64,000 nt of DNA from Rhizobium sp. RU20A (GCF_900155885.1 NZ_FTMB01000003.1:186001-250000); one strand, 5' to 3'. Positions 1 to 10,246 are shown, numbered from the stretch's first letter. Notes: generated by a model from the sequence alone, not told the origin. Made by a program: numbers and translations.

Positions 1-138
1 CAGCGACGAACACGCGGGAAACCCCTATAATTCGGGAGGGAAGCAGACGTTGATGTCGCTTATTTCATAAATTTGTAATTTCCGAATCGCCAGGCGTTAA
101 ATTTTGGGTATACTCTTCAACTGGAGGAGATACTCAGA

Positions 139-363
139 ATGCTTGCTTTCATTGTCGCCTATTCGATTGGGATTGCGGCTGCGCAGTTGCGGTCCGTTTT
201 GGGCTGCGTCATCGCCGGTATTCTCGTTCTCGCAACGGTGACGGCGGGTGTTGCGCTCAGCAATGGCGCCTTTGGATGGTTTACGGTCGTGCTGGCCGTC
301 GGCTGTTTCAACGCGGGCGTCATGACGATGCTCGGCCTTGCCCTGGCGACGGAGCCTGCCTGA
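139..363 (+). CDS. small two-helix membrane protein, unknown function
   Basis: A 74-residue protein that is almost entirely hydrophobic. Residues about 2-45 and 48-70 can form two membrane helices separated by a short polar turn, so it probably sits in the inner membrane. The ATG is preceded at 7-10 bases by a strong GGAGGAG ribosome binding site, the main reason to accept it as a real gene. A TATACT-like -10 lies near 110-115. I recognise no family. The open frames antisense to it lack comparable signals and were set aside. Confidence 0.6.
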   Translation: MLAFIVAYSIGIAAAQLRSVLGCVIAGILVLATVTAGVALSNGAFGWFTVVLAVGCFNAGVMTMLGLALATEPA

Positions 364-503
364 ACTGTCGGGCACTGAGGTGGGCACACGGCAGGCGGCT
401 GAACTGCCGCGCTTGCGGGGAATGGCGTGACGGACGCCATCCCTCCAACCCGTAAAGGCGAGGCCGGCCGCGGGAGCCGACCTCTGCCGGGGCTAGAAGC
501 GCC

Positions 504-1493
504 TCAGACGTTTTCCCAGCCGCCCCTTTCGCCGGCGCGATAGATGGCGTCGATGACCTTCTGGTTGTTCTTCGAGCTTTCCAGCGACACGATATCGCCG
601 TGGTCGCCGCTGAGCGCGGCTTTTGCGAAGGCCTCGGCCTCGCGGCGGTACTGGCGCGAATCCTGGAAGCGGAAGAGCTGCGACTGGCTGTGGTTCTGGT
701 TGGTCAGTTCCACCTCCTCCGCCCCGTAGCGATCGGCATTGAAGGGTGACTTCACCTCGATGAAGCCCTTGTCGCCGTGGAACACCATGACCTGGCGCGC
801 CGCCATCTGGGTGGAGATGTAGAAGCTGAGCTCAAAGCTGCCGAAATCGGCACGCACGCTCGCATAGATGTCGGTGCCGAAGTCCTTGTCACGCTCCACC
901 GCCGCCTCGACGCGCAGCGGCTCGGCGCCCGTCACGAAGCGGGTCGAGATGGTCGGGTAGACGCCGATGTCCGGCAGGCCGCCGCCACCGAGTTCGGGAA
1001 TGTTGCGCATGTTGTTCGGGTCGCGGTTGAAATAGGTGAAGGCGCCCTGCACGTGCTTCAGCGTGCCGATGGCACCCTCGGCCAGGAGATCGCGCACCTT
1101 TCGCCAGACCGGCGCATAGGTCACCATATAGGCTTCCGAGACCAGCACCTTGTTGCGATCGCGCGCGGCGATCAATTGGTCGATCTCGCCGGCCTTCAGC
1201 GCGATCGGCTTTTCGCAGAGCACATGCTTGCCGGCATCGGCCGCCTTTACCGTCCACTCCACGTGCTGGGCGGTCGGCAGCGGGATATAGACGGCGTCGA
1301 TCGTGTCGGAGGCCAGCATCTCCTCATAGGAGCCGAAGGCGTGCGGCACGGAAAAGCGGTCGGCCATCTGGCGGGCGCGGGCCACATCGCGGCTGGCGAT
1401 GGCGGTGACGACGCAGTTTTCGGCGTCCTGAATGGCGGGCACGACGAGTTCGCGGCCGATCTTGGCCGTCGACAAAATTCCAAATCGAAGCAT
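504..1493 (-). CDS. Gfo/Idh/MocA family NAD(P)-dependent oxidoreductase
   Basis: A 329-residue cytoplasmic oxidoreductase. The N-terminal Rossmann fold starts at once with a GILSTAKIG nucleotide-binding loop (residues 5-13). The family EKP motif, whose lysine is catalytic, is at residues 94-96. The C-terminal half is the alpha/beta substrate-binding domain, with a [12 protein letters not shown] segment near residue 170. Length is normal for the family. The ATG follows a strong AGGAGGAA site. Family members oxidise or reduce sugars, inositols or trans-dihydrodiols; the substrate cannot be read from sequence. It is transcribed alone, divergently from the acetyltransferase. Confidence 0.9.
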   Translation of the reverse strand: MLRFGILSTAKIGRELVVPAIQDAENCVVTAIASRDVARARQMADRFSVPHAFGSYEEMLASDTIDAVYIPLPTAQHVEWTVKAADAGKHVLCEKPIALKAGEIDQLIAARDRNKVLVSEAYMVTYAPVWRKVRDLLAEGAIGTLKHVQGAFTYFNRDPNNMRNIPELGGGGLPDIGVYPTISTRFVTGAEPLRVEAAVERDKDFGTDIYASVRADFGSFELSFYISTQMAARQVMVFHGDKGFIEVKSPFNADRYGAEEVELTNQNHSQSQLFRFQDSRQYRREAEAFAKAALSGDHGDIVSLESSKNNQKVIDAIYRAGERGGWENV

Positions 1494-1597
1494 GGCTTCC
1501 TCCTGTTGCGGCCGAACCCTACCCCAGTCGCGCCCTGACTGGAATTCACGCGCGGAAGATTCTACAAAAGCGCGTAGATGACACCGGGACGACGGCC

Positions 1598-2047
1598 ATG
1601 ACCCTCGAGATCCGCTTTGCCGAAGCTGCCGACGAGGCGCAGTGGCGCCCGCTCTGGCAGGGCTACCTGACCTTCTACGAAGCGAACGTGCCGGAAGCGG
1701 TGACCCGCCACACCTTTGCCCGCATCCTCGATCCCGCCGAGCGGCTCGCCATGCGCGTCGCGCTCCTCGATGGCCGGCTGGTCGGCTTTGCCACCCACCA
1801 CCACCACGACAGCACCTGGGACATTGCGCACGACTGCTACCTCGAAGACCTCTACGTGGACGAAACCGCCCGCGGCCACGGCGTCGGCCGCGCCCTGATC
1901 GAGGATCTCAAGGCGCTCTGCAAGGCGCGCGGCTGGAACCGGCTCTACTGGCACACCAACGAAACCAACACCCGCGCCCGCGCGCTCTACGACAGCTACG
2001 GCCCGGCCGATGGCTTCGTGCGCTATACGGTGACGGTCGAGGGGTAG
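1598..2047 (+). CDS. GNAT family N-acetyltransferase
   Basis: A 149-residue single-domain acetyltransferase. The acetyl-CoA pyrophosphate-binding motif A is visible as [17 protein letters not shown] (R-x-x-G-x-G/A signature) near residues 88-104. It is followed by a [18 protein letters not shown] segment typical of motif B. The acceptor (amine, amino acid or protein) is not evident. Its last 25 bases overlap tail to tail with the LysR gene on the other strand, so the two convergent transcripts overlap. Length matches small GNAT enzymes. Confidence 0.9.
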   Translation: MTLEIRFAEAADEAQWRPLWQGYLTFYEANVPEAVTRHTFARILDPAERLAMRVALLDGRLVGFATHHHHDSTWDIAHDCYLEDLYVDETARGHGVGRALIEDLKALCKARGWNRLYWHTNETNTRARALYDSYGPADGFVRYTVTVEG

Positions 2048-2925
2048 CGGAAGAAATCCACGAAGGCCCTGAGCGCCGGGCGCATCTGCCGGCGCGAGGG
2101 GTAATAGATGTGGAAGCCCTCGAAGGCCGGGCACCAGTCTTCCAGCACGGGCACCAGCCGGCCGGCCGCGATGTCGTCGGCCACGCGGTGTTCGAAGAGG
2201 AAGGCGAGGCCGACGCCGTCGAGCGCGGCGCGGTGCATCAGCCCCTGATCGGCGAGGATGAGCCGCCCCGTCACGTCGACGGAGAGCGCCCGGCCGTCCT
2301 TTTCCAGCTCCCAGCGATAGAGCCGGCCCGAGGCGAAGCGGCGGCGGATGCAGTCATGGCCGGTCAGCGCGCGCGGATGGGCGGGCTTTGCATGCCGCTC
2401 GAAATAGGCGGGCGCGCCGACGATGAGGCTTCGCCAAGGGCCGCTGGCGCGCACCGCGATCATGTCCGCGTGCAGGTTTTCGCCGAGCCTCAGCCCCGCA
2501 TCCAGCCCCGCCTCCACGATATCCTCGAAGCGGTCGTCAATCCTGAGGTCGAATTCGATATCCGGATAAGCATCGAGAAAGGCGGGGAGACGCGGGGCGA
2601 TCACGTCCTCCGCCGCCATCATCGGCATGGTCACGCGCAAGGGGCCAGACGGCTTCTGCCGCCGTTCGCGCAGGTCCTCCAGGACACCGGCAATGTCGGC
2701 GAGCGCCGGCGAGAGGGTCGCGAGCAGCAGGCGTCCCTCCTCCGTCGGCGCCACGGCGCGCGTGGTGCGCGCCATCAATCGCACGCCGAGGCTTGCCTCC
2801 AGCGCCTGCACCGCATGGCTGACGGCGGATGGCGCGATGGCGAGATCGGCCGCCGCCTGGCGAAAGCTTCCGGCGCGGGCCACGGCGGCGAGAACAGCAA
2901 GCTGGGCGAGTTGGGTACGGTTCAT
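2023..2925 (-). CDS. LysR family transcriptional regulator
   Basis: A 300-residue DNA-binding regulator. The winged helix-turn-helix spans residues about 5-62, with the LysR pattern SFRQAAADLAIAPSAVSHAV. A LysR substrate-binding (periplasmic-binding-protein-like) domain follows from about 88 to the end. Length is standard. It is divergent from the aldo/keto reductase gene at 3082, and the 156-base gap between them is where LysR regulators usually bind, so it probably controls that reductase and itself. The inducer is unknown. Confidence 0.92.
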   Translation of the reverse strand: MNRTQLAQLAVLAAVARAGSFRQAAADLAIAPSAVSHAVQALEASLGVRLMARTTRAVAPTEEGRLLLATLSPALADIAGVLEDLRERRQKPSGPLRVTMPMMAAEDVIAPRLPAFLDAYPDIEFDLRIDDRFEDIVEAGLDAGLRLGENLHADMIAVRASGPWRSLIVGAPAYFERHAKPAHPRALTGHDCIRRRFASGRLYRWELEKDGRALSVDVTGRLILADQGLMHRAALDGVGLAFLFEHRVADDIAAGRLVPVLEDWCPAFEGFHIYYPSRRQMRPALRAFVDFFRYPSTVTV

Positions 2926-3081
2926 TGTTCCATCATTTAGAACACCGGATGCCGCATTTCGTCAATTCCCGAACGACGCCGCCCCGCCCTATGATGCCCC
3001 CATCGACGTCGAGACATATGCACCCCAACACCGGCCCCCCAAGACGCCTACCCCACCACAAGAGACCCAAGGAGACACCCC

Positions 3082-4077
3082 ATGGACACCCGCACACTCG
3101 GGCCCCTCACCGTATCCGTCCTCGGCCTCGGCTGCATGGGCATGAGCCATGCCTATGGCACGCCGCTTGCGGAAAAGGATGCCTTCGCGCTTCTCGACCG
3201 CGCCGTGGAGCTTGGCGTCACGCTTTTCGATACGGCCGAAGTCTACGGCCCCTTCACCAATGAAGAGCTGGTCGGCAAGGGCCTGAAGCGGCATCGCGGC
3301 CGCGTGCAGATCGCCACCAAGTTCGGCTTCACCATCGGCGAAGCGGCCAGCGCCGTCCGCCCCTCCGGCGTCGACAGCCGGCCTGAGCATGTGCGGGCCG
3401 TGGCCGAAGCCTCGCTGAAGCGGCTCGGCGTCGAGGTCATCGATCTCTTCTACCAGCACCGGGTGGATCCCGCCGTGCCGATCGAGGAGACCGTCGGCGC
3501 CATGGCGGATCTCGTCAAGGAAGGCAAGGTGCGCGCGCTCGGCCTCTCGGAAGCCGGCGCCGAAACGCTCAGCCGCGCGCATGCCACCCACCCCATCGCC
3601 GCCATCCAGAGCGAATATTCGCTGTGGACCCGCGAGCCAGAGACCAATGGCGTGCTCGAAACCTGCCGCGCCCTCGGCATCGGCTTCGTGCCCTTCTCCC
3701 CGCTCGGCCGCGGCATGCTGACCGGCGCGCTGAAGGACATCTCCACCCTCGGCGCGACAGACTTCCGCCGGGGCCTGCCCCGCTTCGACGCCGAAAATTT
3801 CGACGCCAACCGCGCGCTCATCACCCTCCTCGAAGAGCGCGCCCGGGACCGCGGCATCACCGCCGGCCAACTCGCGCTCGCCTGGGTCCTCGCCCAAGCC
3901 CCCTTCATCGTCCCCATCCCCGGCACCACCAAAATCCCAAACCTCGAAACCAACCTCGCCGCCACCGATATCCGCCTGAGCGCGGAAGAGGCTGCGGAGC
4001 TGGGGGCGCTGCTGGCACCGGAGAAGGTGGCGGGCGGACGGTATTCGGCGGCGCAGGAGGGGTTGACGGGGCGGTAG
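3082..4077 (+). CDS. aldo/keto reductase
   Basis: A 331-residue (alpha/beta)8-barrel NADPH-dependent reductase. The full catalytic tetrad is present: Asp50 and Tyr55 (LFDTAEVYGP), Lys80 (ATKFGF) and His126 (LFYQHRVDP). The N-terminus (LGPLTVSVLGLGCMGMS) is typical of the AKR13/YakC-type branch. The ATG follows GGAGACACCCC. A divergent LysR regulator lies upstream, suggesting inducible expression in response to an aldehyde or ketone. The physiological substrate cannot be told. Confidence 0.92.
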   Translation: MDTRTLGPLTVSVLGLGCMGMSHAYGTPLAEKDAFALLDRAVELGVTLFDTAEVYGPFTNEELVGKGLKRHRGRVQIATKFGFTIGEAASAVRPSGVDSRPEHVRAVAEASLKRLGVEVIDLFYQHRVDPAVPIEETVGAMADLVKEGKVRALGLSEAGAETLSRAHATHPIAAIQSEYSLWTREPETNGVLETCRALGIGFVPFSPLGRGMLTGALKDISTLGATDFRRGLPRFDAENFDANRALITLLEERARDRGITAGQLALAWVLAQAPFIVPIPGTTKIPNLETNLAATDIRLSAEEAAELGALLAPEKVAGGRYSAAQEGLTGR

Positions 4078-4121
4078 AGGCGGGGGCGCGGTAGGGGGCG
4101 GCGGCATCGCTTGCGGCAAGG

Positions 4122-4175
4122 CCCCCTCATCCGCTCTTCCGGGCGCCTTCTCCCCGCTGGGGAGAAGGGAGAGGG
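4122..4175. repeat. RIME-like rhizobial intergenic palindromic repeat
   Basis: Contains a perfect 10-bp inverted repeat CCTTCTCCCC-GCT-GGGGAGAAGG at 4146-4168, preceded by a CCCCTCATCCG lead-in. This pattern recurs in intergenic regions of rhizobial genomes (RIME-type elements). It can form a stable hairpin on either strand, and here it follows the aldo/keto reductase gene. Confidence 0.7.
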
Positions 4176-4277
4176 CAAGATGAGCTTAGCTATGCGGGGC
4201 CGGTTAGGGGTTTGGGGGAAGGACGCAAGGCCCCAGGCTCCGGATCCCTCAACGGGTCTCCCTCCGGCGACGGGGGC

Positions 4278-4340
4278 GGGTCGGGTCGGTCGCTTGGGCG
4301 TCCGCATGCCGGCCCGACCCATACCTTTCCGCAAGCGACC
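4278..4340. repeat. interlocked inverted repeats
   Basis: Two inverted repeats interlock: GGGTCGGG (4278-4285) with CCCGACCC (4313-4320), and GGTCGCTTG (4288-4296) with CAAGCGACC (4332-4340). The order A-B-A'-B' would give a pseudoknot if transcribed. It lies in the 291-base gap between the reductase and the M15-like gene, where I see no coding gene. Confidence 0.5.
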
Positions 4341-4368
4341 GCACCGCAAGGGACTGCACCGGCAGGGA

Positions 4369-5004
4369 TCAGGGTGCCGCGGCCGGGCGCGGGGCTGGGG
4401 CGGGAAACCCTTCATACTCAGCCGCATGGCTGCCCGCATGGTTTGCCATACCCGGTCGCGTCAGGATGCCGCGCGGGGCGGCGAAGCTGGAAATGATGCG
4501 CTTCGGGCGCTCGTGCCACTGGATGTTGACGGCCCAGAGTTTCGGGAAGAATTCGAGGCTGGCATAGGGCAGGTGATCATGGATCCACCAGGCGAGCCGG
4601 CGCCAGTCGCCCTCCTCGCGGAAGCGATCCGCCACAAAGGGCACGACCACGCAGGCCGTCGCCCCCATGCAGCCCTCGGCGTCCCTCACGTCCCAGATGT
4701 GGCCGGCGGCGCTTGCGGCATTGGAGGCGCAGTTGAGGCCGTGGCGGTTGCCGAAGGCGTTGACCTCGGCCGAGCGATAGGCGGACCGGATGGCGAGCCG
4801 TCCGAAGGTGGCCTGCAGGGGCTCCAGCAGGTCTTCGCAGAGCCTGCGGCCAGCGGCGATGGCAAGGTCGGGATCGTCGGGGATGTTGCGCAGGCCGTGA
4901 AAGGCGGCGATTTCGGACTGGAGGAAATCGCGCAGGAAGAAATTTGCCGAGAGCCTGACGCGGCCGAGATCTTCCAGGCCCTTCATGCTGGCGGGTTTGC
5001 GCAT
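4369..5004 (-). CDS. peptidase M15-like domain protein, function unassigned
   Basis: A 211-residue protein without a signal peptide. The core (IRSAYRSAEVNAFGN near residue 93, then GHIWDVRD, then LEFFPKLWAVNIQWH) resembles the M15A / D-alanyl-D-alanine carboxypeptidase fold, in which an Arg-Ser stretch and spaced His/Asp residues build the metal site. I cannot confirm a complete zinc-binding set, so peptidase activity is uncertain. The C-terminal tail is rich in Pro and Ala. It starts 90 bases downstream of pheT on the same strand and could be read through from it, but it looks functionally unrelated. Confidence 0.7.
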   Translation of the reverse strand: MRKPASMKGLEDLGRVRLSANFFLRDFLQSEIAAFHGLRNIPDDPDLAIAAGRRLCEDLLEPLQATFGRLAIRSAYRSAEVNAFGNRHGLNCASNAASAAGHIWDVRDAEGCMGATACVVVPFVADRFREEGDWRRLAWWIHDHLPYASLEFFPKLWAVNIQWHERPKRIISSFAAPRGILTRPGMANHAGSHAAEYEGFPAPAPRPAAAP

Positions 5005-5094
5005 GGTCTCTCCTCCCCTTGCTCAGGGCGGAGAGTAGGTGGCGCGGCGGGGCCGCGCCACCCGATTTCGGCGTCCTTGGCGGACAGGGCGCGC

Positions 5095-7521
5095 TCAGGC
5101 GCGCAGCGTGCCGCCGGTGGTCTTTTCGACATTGGCGACGATCTTCTTCGTCAGCGCGTCGAAATCCTCATCCGTCAGCGTCTTGTCGATCGGCTGGATC
5201 GTCACTTCGATCGCCACGGACTTCCTGCCTTCGCCGAGCGACGCGCCCTCGAAGACGTCGAAAACGCTGACCCCGGTGATGAGCTTGCGGTCGGCGCTAG
5301 TCGCGGCCTTCTGGATAGCGCCGGCTTCGACCGCCTTGTCGACCACGAAGGCGAAGTCGCGCTTCACGGCCTGGAAGGCGGAGAGATCGAGCGCCGGCTT
5401 GGTGCGGGTCGCCTTCTTCTTCGGCTCCGGCATGGCATCGAGATAGATCTCGAAGCCGGCCAGCGCGCCGGAGACGTCGAGCGCATCGAGCGTCTTGGGG
5501 TGGAACTCGCCGAAAGCGCCGAGCACGACCTTGGGGCCGAGCTTGATGGTGCCGGAGCGGCCGGGATGATACCAGGCAGGGCCGCCCGCCTCGAACTGCA
5601 CATTGGCCATGGGCAGGCCGCAGGCTTCGAGCACGGCGATGGCATCGGCCTTGGCGTCGAAGACATCGACCGGCTTGCCGCCGCCCTTGGCCGCATTCGA
5701 CCAGAGGCGGCCTGCACCGGCGAGGCTCGCCGTACCACGGCGCACGCCGCCCGCGACGCGGCGCTGGCCTTCCGGACGGTCGCTCTCATAGGTGCCGGAG
5801 ACCTCGAAGAGCGCGACGTCGCCATAGCCCTTGTCGGCGTTGCGTTGCGCGGCCGTCAGGAGGCCCGGCAGCAGCGAGGGGCGCATGTCGGACATATCGG
5901 CCGCGATCGGGTTGGCGAGCGCAAGCGATGGCGAGCCGCCGCCGAACAGCTCGGCCTCAGCCTTCGGAATGAAGGACCAGGTGACGGCTTCCAGCATGCC
6001 GCGCGCGGCGAGCGCGCGCTTTGCGGCGCGGGTGCGGATCTGCAGCGTCGTGAGGATGCGGCCATTGACCGAGCCCTTGGCCGGCAAGGGTTCAGCCTTG
6101 ATCGCATCGACGCCGTGGATGCGCATCACCTCTTCCACGAGGTCGGCCTTGCCATCCACATCCGGCCGCCAGGAGGGCACGGAGACCTTTACCCGCTCGC
6201 CAGCGCCCGTGACGGCGAAGCCGAGACGAGTGAGGATTTCGCGGCTCTCGTTCGTGGAGACCTCGAGGCCTGTCAGGCGCTTCACTTCCGAGAAGGGGAA
6301 GTCGATGACCTTGGGCGTGTAGCCGGCATAGCCGACCACATCCGCCTTCGCCGCCCGGCCGCCGCACAGCTCCAGAACGAGTTCGGTGGCGCGCTCAAGG
6401 CCCGGGACCATATATTCGGGGTCGATGCCGCGCTCGAAACGGTAGCGCGCATCGGTGATGATGCCGAGGCCACGGCCGGATTTCGCGATGTTCATGGGAT
6501 CCCAGAGGGCGGATTCGATGAGCACGTCGGTGGTGTTCTCGTCGCAGCCGGAATGCTCGCCGCCCATGATGCCGCCGATGGATTCGACGCCCTTGTCATC
6601 GGCGATCACCACATTGGCGGCCGAGAGCTTGTATTCGCGGGTGTCGAGCGCCAGCACCGTCTCGCCTTCGGCCGCACGGCGGACCGTGAGGTTGCCCGCA
6701 ACCTTGGCGGCATCGAAGACGTGCAGCGGCCGGCCCTGGTCGAAGGTCAAATAGTTGGTGATGTCGACCAGCGCATTGATGGGGCGCAGGCCGATCGCCA
6801 GCAGGCGCTGCTGCATCCAGCGCGGGCTCGACCCGTTCTTGACGCCGCGCACGAGGCGGAGCGCGAAGCCGGGGCAGAGATGCGTATCAGTGCCAAGATC
6901 GAGCGTCACTTTCACCGGGGTCTCGCCTTCGACCGCGAAGGAGGGCGCGGGGCGCGTCTTGAGCGTGCCGAGGCCGGAGGCGGCGAGGTCGCGGGCGATA
7001 CCGTAGACGCTGGTGCAGTCCGGCCGGTTGGGCGTCAGATTGATCTCGATGACGGGATCATCGAGCCCGGCGTAGGACGCGAAGCTGGTGCCGACGGGCG
7101 CATCTTCCGGCAGGTCGATGATGCCGTTGTGGTCGTCGGAGATGTTGAGCTCCTTCTCCGAGCACATCATGCCGTGGCTTTCCACGCCGCGGATGGTGCC
7201 GACACCGAGCGTGACATCGATGCCGGGGACATACATGCCCGGACGCGCGAAGGCGCCGACGAGGCCGGCCCGCGCATTCGGCGCGCCGCAGACGACCTGC
7301 ACCGGCTTGCCGTCGCCGGCATCGACCGACAGCACCTTCAGCTTGTCGGCCTGCGGGTGCTTTTCGGCGGTCAGGATCTTGGCGATGACGAACGGCTTGT
7401 AGGCCGCCTTGTCATCGACATGCTCGACTTCGAGGCCGATCGACGTGAGACGCTCACAGATGGCCTCAAGCGTGGCGTCGGTTTCCAGGTGCTCCTTGAG
7501 CCAGGAGAGGGTGAATTTCAT
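5095..7521 (-). CDS. pheT: phenylalanyl-tRNA synthetase beta subunit
   Basis: An 808-residue beta chain of the (alpha-beta)2 enzyme that charges tRNA-Phe in the cytoplasm. The N-terminal EMAP-type tRNA-binding domain (about 40-150) opens with [11 protein letters not shown]. It is followed by the B3/B4 editing domain, the B5 domain, the catalytic-like core and a C-terminal anticodon-binding FDX-ACB domain from about residue 715. Length is close to other proteobacterial PheT proteins. It lies 18 bases after pheS on the same strand, so the two are cotranscribed and made in equal amounts. Confidence 0.98.
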   Translation of the reverse strand: MKFTLSWLKEHLETDATLEAICERLTSIGLEVEHVDDKAAYKPFVIAKILTAEKHPQADKLKVLSVDAGDGKPVQVVCGAPNARAGLVGAFARPGMYVPGIDVTLGVGTIRGVESHGMMCSEKELNISDDHNGIIDLPEDAPVGTSFASYAGLDDPVIEINLTPNRPDCTSVYGIARDLAASGLGTLKTRPAPSFAVEGETPVKVTLDLGTDTHLCPGFALRLVRGVKNGSSPRWMQQRLLAIGLRPINALVDITNYLTFDQGRPLHVFDAAKVAGNLTVRRAAEGETVLALDTREYKLSAANVVIADDKGVESIGGIMGGEHSGCDENTTDVLIESALWDPMNIAKSGRGLGIITDARYRFERGIDPEYMVPGLERATELVLELCGGRAAKADVVGYAGYTPKVIDFPFSEVKRLTGLEVSTNESREILTRLGFAVTGAGERVKVSVPSWRPDVDGKADLVEEVMRIHGVDAIKAEPLPAKGSVNGRILTTLQIRTRAAKRALAARGMLEAVTWSFIPKAEAELFGGGSPSLALANPIAADMSDMRPSLLPGLLTAAQRNADKGYGDVALFEVSGTYESDRPEGQRRVAGGVRRGTASLAGAGRLWSNAAKGGGKPVDVFDAKADAIAVLEACGLPMANVQFEAGGPAWYHPGRSGTIKLGPKVVLGAFGEFHPKTLDALDVSGALAGFEIYLDAMPEPKKKATRTKPALDLSAFQAVKRDFAFVVDKAVEAGAIQKAATSADRKLITGVSVFDVFEGASLGEGRKSVAIEVTIQPIDKTLTDEDFDALTKKIVANVEKTTGGTLRA

Positions 7522-7539
7522 GATCTTGTCTCCAGTCTC

Positions 7540-8628
7540 TTAAGCACTCAAACCACCAAACAGCGTCGGCATGTCGAGCGGTCGGAAGCCGTAGTGGCTG
7601 AGCCAGCGTACGTCGGCGTCGAAGAAGTTTCTGAGGTCCGGCATGCCGTATTTCAGCATGGCGATGCGGTCGAGGCCCATGCCCCAGGCGAAGCCCTGGT
7701 AGACGTCGGGGTCGAGACCGCCGGCGCGCAGCACGTTGGGATGCACCATGCCGCAGCCGAGGATTTCCATCCAGTCCGTGCCTTCGCCGAACTTGACGAT
7801 CGGGCCGGAGGAGCGGTCGCACTGGATGTCCACCTCGAAGGAGGGCTCGGTGAAGGGGAAGAAGGACGGGCGGAAGCGCATCGTCACATCGTCCACCTCG
7901 AAGAAGGCCTTGCAGAACTCCTCCAGGATCCAGCGCATGTTGGCGACGTTGGAATGGGTGTCGACGACGAGGCCCTCCACCTGATGGAACATCGGCGAAT
8001 GGGTGGCGTCGCTGTCCTGACGGTAGGTCTTGCCGGGAATGATGATACGGATCGGCGGCTTCTGCGCTTCCATGGTGCGCACCTGCACGGGCGAGGTGTG
8101 CGTGCGCAGGACCTTGCGTTCACCCTTCTCATCCGGCTGGAAGAAGAAAGTGTCGTGCATTTCGCGGGCCGGATGTCCCTCGGGGAAGTTCAGGGCCGTG
8201 AAGTTGTAGTAGTCAGTCTCGATATCGGGACCTTCGGCGATGGAGAAGCCCATGTCGCCGAAGATGGCAGTGATTTCGTCGATGATCTGGCTGATCGGAT
8301 GGATGCGTCCGCGCTCGGCCGGCGAGGAGCGCACGGGGAGCGAGACATCCACGGTTTCGCGGGCGAGCCGCTCGGCGATCGCCTTGTCCTTCAGGGCGGT
8401 CTTGCGGGTGGCGATCGCCTCGCCAACCTCGTTCTTCAGCGCGTTGATGGCCGCGCCGCGCGTCTGGCGCTCTTCCGGCGACATGGCGCCGAGCGTCTTC
8501 AGCAGCTCAGAAACCGAGCCTTTCTTGCCGAGGGCTGCGACGCGCACCGCTTCGATCGCCGCTTCATCGGCCGCCGCCTCGATGTCGGCGAGCAGGGTCT
8601 GTTGAAGGTGAGAGAGGTCGTCGCTCAT
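7540..8628 (-). CDS. pheS: phenylalanyl-tRNA synthetase alpha subunit
   Basis: A 362-residue catalytic alpha chain. The N-terminal coiled-coil tRNA-binding arm covers about residues 1-90. The class II synthetase core follows, with the motif-2 region [19 protein letters not shown] and motif 3 in [17 protein letters not shown] near the end. Length is normal. Its ATG overlaps the stop of the preceding kinase-like gene by four bases (ATGA), showing translational coupling, and pheT follows directly. I see no tRNA-Phe-type leader peptide just upstream. Confidence 0.98.
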   Translation of the reverse strand: MSDDLSHLQQTLLADIEAAADEAAIEAVRVAALGKKGSVSELLKTLGAMSPEERQTRGAAINALKNEVGEAIATRKTALKDKAIAERLARETVDVSLPVRSSPAERGRIHPISQIIDEITAIFGDMGFSIAEGPDIETDYYNFTALNFPEGHPAREMHDTFFFQPDEKGERKVLRTHTSPVQVRTMEAQKPPIRIIIPGKTYRQDSDATHSPMFHQVEGLVVDTHSNVANMRWILEEFCKAFFEVDDVTMRFRPSFFPFTEPSFEVDIQCDRSSGPIVKFGEGTDWMEILGCGMVHPNVLRAGGLDPDVYQGFAWGMGLDRIAMLKYGMPDLRNFFDADVRWLSHYGFRPLDMPTLFGGLSA

Positions 8629-9461
8629 GGGGTCTTTGCCTTGTTGGGTGAAGGGGCGGCTTGGCTGGCACCGCCCCCGGAAACGGGGTCGGAAGGAGAA
8701 TCTGCCAAGCGTTGGAGGGTTTCGACGGCAGCGATGAAGCGCGCCACGTCCTGGCCGGGTTTGACGCGCTGGACAGCGCGCATGGCGGTCAGCAAGGGCG
8801 TCAGTCTTGCAACGATGCGTGACAGCTCCGCGACAGCGGCGGGCGTTGCACGGGATGCCCAGGCGGCATAGGCCTCACCCGGCGTTTGCGGCAGCAGGCT
8901 GCGCGTTGCAATCTGCAGGAACAGCAGCAGGATGTCGCGCGCCTGCGCACTCGCAAGCGGCATCACCGCCTGCGGATCCTCCTCGAAATCGAGAAAACCG
9001 AAGCTGCTATCGGCATCAATGACGAAATCGCGCGGGTGCGGGCGGCCATGGCACAATCCGGCGCGATGCAGGCGGCCGATCTCGGTGGCCGCACGCAGCA
9101 GCAGGCCGTCATGCACGGCGGGCTCGCCCTTGGCATCGCTCATGTCGCCGCCGAGCGTTCGGCCGAGATTTTCGAGAACGAGCGCGCGCGGGCCGCGGTA
9201 AAGAACCTTCGCGGTGCGGAAGCCGGCAGCGCTAAGGGCCGCCATCTTGCGCAGTTCGCGTTCGATCATCTGCTCGGGCGGCAGCACCGGAGAGGGGCGC
9301 AAGATGGGCTCGCGCAGCAGGCTCGCCAGCACGGACTGCGCGCGCATCCGCATCATGCCTTCCCGGCCGGCATAGCGCTTGATCCAGACCGTGCGCTCCC
9401 CGAGTTCCAGACGCTCGACACGCGAACGGCCGGCGACCAGCGCTGCCAGCACCCGCTCCAT
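8625..9461 (-). CDS. kinase-fold protein, possible pseudokinase, coupled to pheS
   Basis: A protein of 278 residues with a small-molecule/Ser-Thr kinase fold. VWIKRY supplies a candidate ATP lysine (Lys28), MIEREL a helix-C glutamate, HGRPHPRDF (138-146) stands where the catalytic loop should be, and LDFEED (Asp158) matches the metal-binding DFG-like site. The usual catalytic aspartate of H-G-D is Arg140, and the usual Asn is Asp145, so activity is uncertain. I chose the ATG at 9461 (AAGGAC site) because the frame reaching up to 9575 runs through the rplT terminator. The stop overlaps the pheS start by four bases. The substrate is unknown. Confidence 0.75.
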   Translation of the reverse strand: MERVLAALVAGRSRVERLELGERTVWIKRYAGREGMMRMRAQSVLASLLREPILRPSPVLPPEQMIERELRKMAALSAAGFRTAKVLYRGPRALVLENLGRTLGGDMSDAKGEPAVHDGLLLRAATEIGRLHRAGLCHGRPHPRDFVIDADSSFGFLDFEEDPQAVMPLASAQARDILLLFLQIATRSLLPQTPGEAYAAWASRATPAAVAELSRIVARLTPLLTAMRAVQRVKPGQDVARFIAAVETLQRLADSPSDPVSGGGASQAAPSPNKAKTP

Positions 9462-9530
9462 GTCCTTGCCCGGTAGTGAGGAAACCGAAGTTTCCGGCTC
9501 AGTGTGTTGCACGTCTCGATCCACCAAAAC

Positions 9531-9565
9531 GAAAAAACCCGCGCCAGCCCTGCCAGCGCGGGTTT
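9531..9565 (-). terminator. rho-independent terminator after rplT
   Basis: A perfect 10-bp inverted repeat (9535-9544 with 9556-9565, stem AAACCCGCGC on the plus strand) and an 11-base loop. On the minus strand it is followed by a run of T, in the right place to end the rpmI-rplT transcript or to reduce read-through into the kinase-pheS-pheT genes. Confidence 0.85.
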
Positions 9566-9602
9566 CCCAATTCAATTGTCAGAAAGCTTGGGAAGCGCTG
9601 GC

Positions 9603-10007
9603 TTAACGAACCGCGCTTTCAAACTCGTTGGCCGTGCCGGCATCCTTGAGGTAGGCAAGCGCCTTCTTGGCGGCTTCGACGAGCGCGCCGAAAGCAGCCG
9701 TCTCATGGATGGCCATGTCGGACAGAACCTTGCGGTCGACTTCGATGCCGGCCTTGTTCAGGCCATCGATGAAGCGGCCGTAGGTCAGGCCATGCTCGCG
9801 GACGGCAGCGTTGATACGCTGGATCCACAGAGCGCGGAAATTGCGCTTCTTGGCGCGGCGGTCGGCGGTTGCCATCTGACGCGAACGGTCGACGGCAGCC
9901 TTGGCGGCGCGAATGGTATTCTTGCGGCGGCCGTAGAAACCCTTGGCGGCCTTGAGCGTCTTCTTGTGCTTGGCGTGAGCGGTTACACCGCGCTTTACAC
10001 GTGCCAT
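9603..10007 (-). CDS. rplT: 50S ribosomal protein L20
   Basis: A 134-residue basic ribosomal protein that binds 23S rRNA early in large-subunit assembly. The start [23 protein letters not shown] is the invariant L20 N-terminal extension, and the C-terminal globular part contains [18 protein letters not shown]. Length is slightly above the 117-120 of many bacteria because of a longer C-terminus, as usual in alphaproteobacteria. It sits 35 bases after rpmI. In other bacteria L20 represses its own operon by binding the mRNA; no such site could be verified here. Confidence 0.98.
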   Translation of the reverse strand: MARVKRGVTAHAKHKKTLKAAKGFYGRRKNTIRAAKAAVDRSRQMATADRRAKKRNFRALWIQRINAAVREHGLTYGRFIDGLNKAGIEVDRKVLSDMAIHETAAFGALVEAAKKALAYLKDAGTANEFESAVR

Positions 10008-10042
10008 GTCATGATCTCCTTAAAATCCAACAGCGCCGGGTC

Positions 10043-10246
10043 TTACAGACCGTTCGGCAGGTAGTTCTTGATGACCTTCTTGCCATCGGGCTCGGCCAGA
10101 ACCATGGTTCCGCGCGCGTCGCGAATGAACTTGTTGGACCGCTTGATCATGCCGTGGCGCTTGCCGGCGGCAGCTGCCAGGACCTTGCCGGAGGCGGTGA
10201 TCTTGAACCGCTTCTTGGCAGACGACTTCGTCTTCATCTTGGGCAT
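10043..10246 (-). CDS. rpmI: 50S ribosomal protein L35
   Basis: A 67-residue, very basic protein of the large ribosomal subunit. The start [15 protein letters not shown] and the internal [10 protein letters not shown] are diagnostic for L35. A longer open frame reaches to 10411, but homology and length place the start at 10246. It is followed by rplT. A strong hairpin separates it from infC, so rpmI-rplT probably has its own promoter within 10247-10412 or depends on terminator read-through. Confidence 0.97.
   Translation of the reverse strand: MPKMKTKSSAKKRFKITASGKVLAAAAGKRHGMIKRSNKFIRDARGTMVLAEPDGKKVIKNYLPNGL

Noticed and set aside
4111-8871. A 1586-codon plus-strand open frame over the M15-like gene, pheT and pheS
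   Set aside because: It is the reverse-strand shadow of highly conserved high-GC genes, with no domain, no ribosome site and arbitrary composition.
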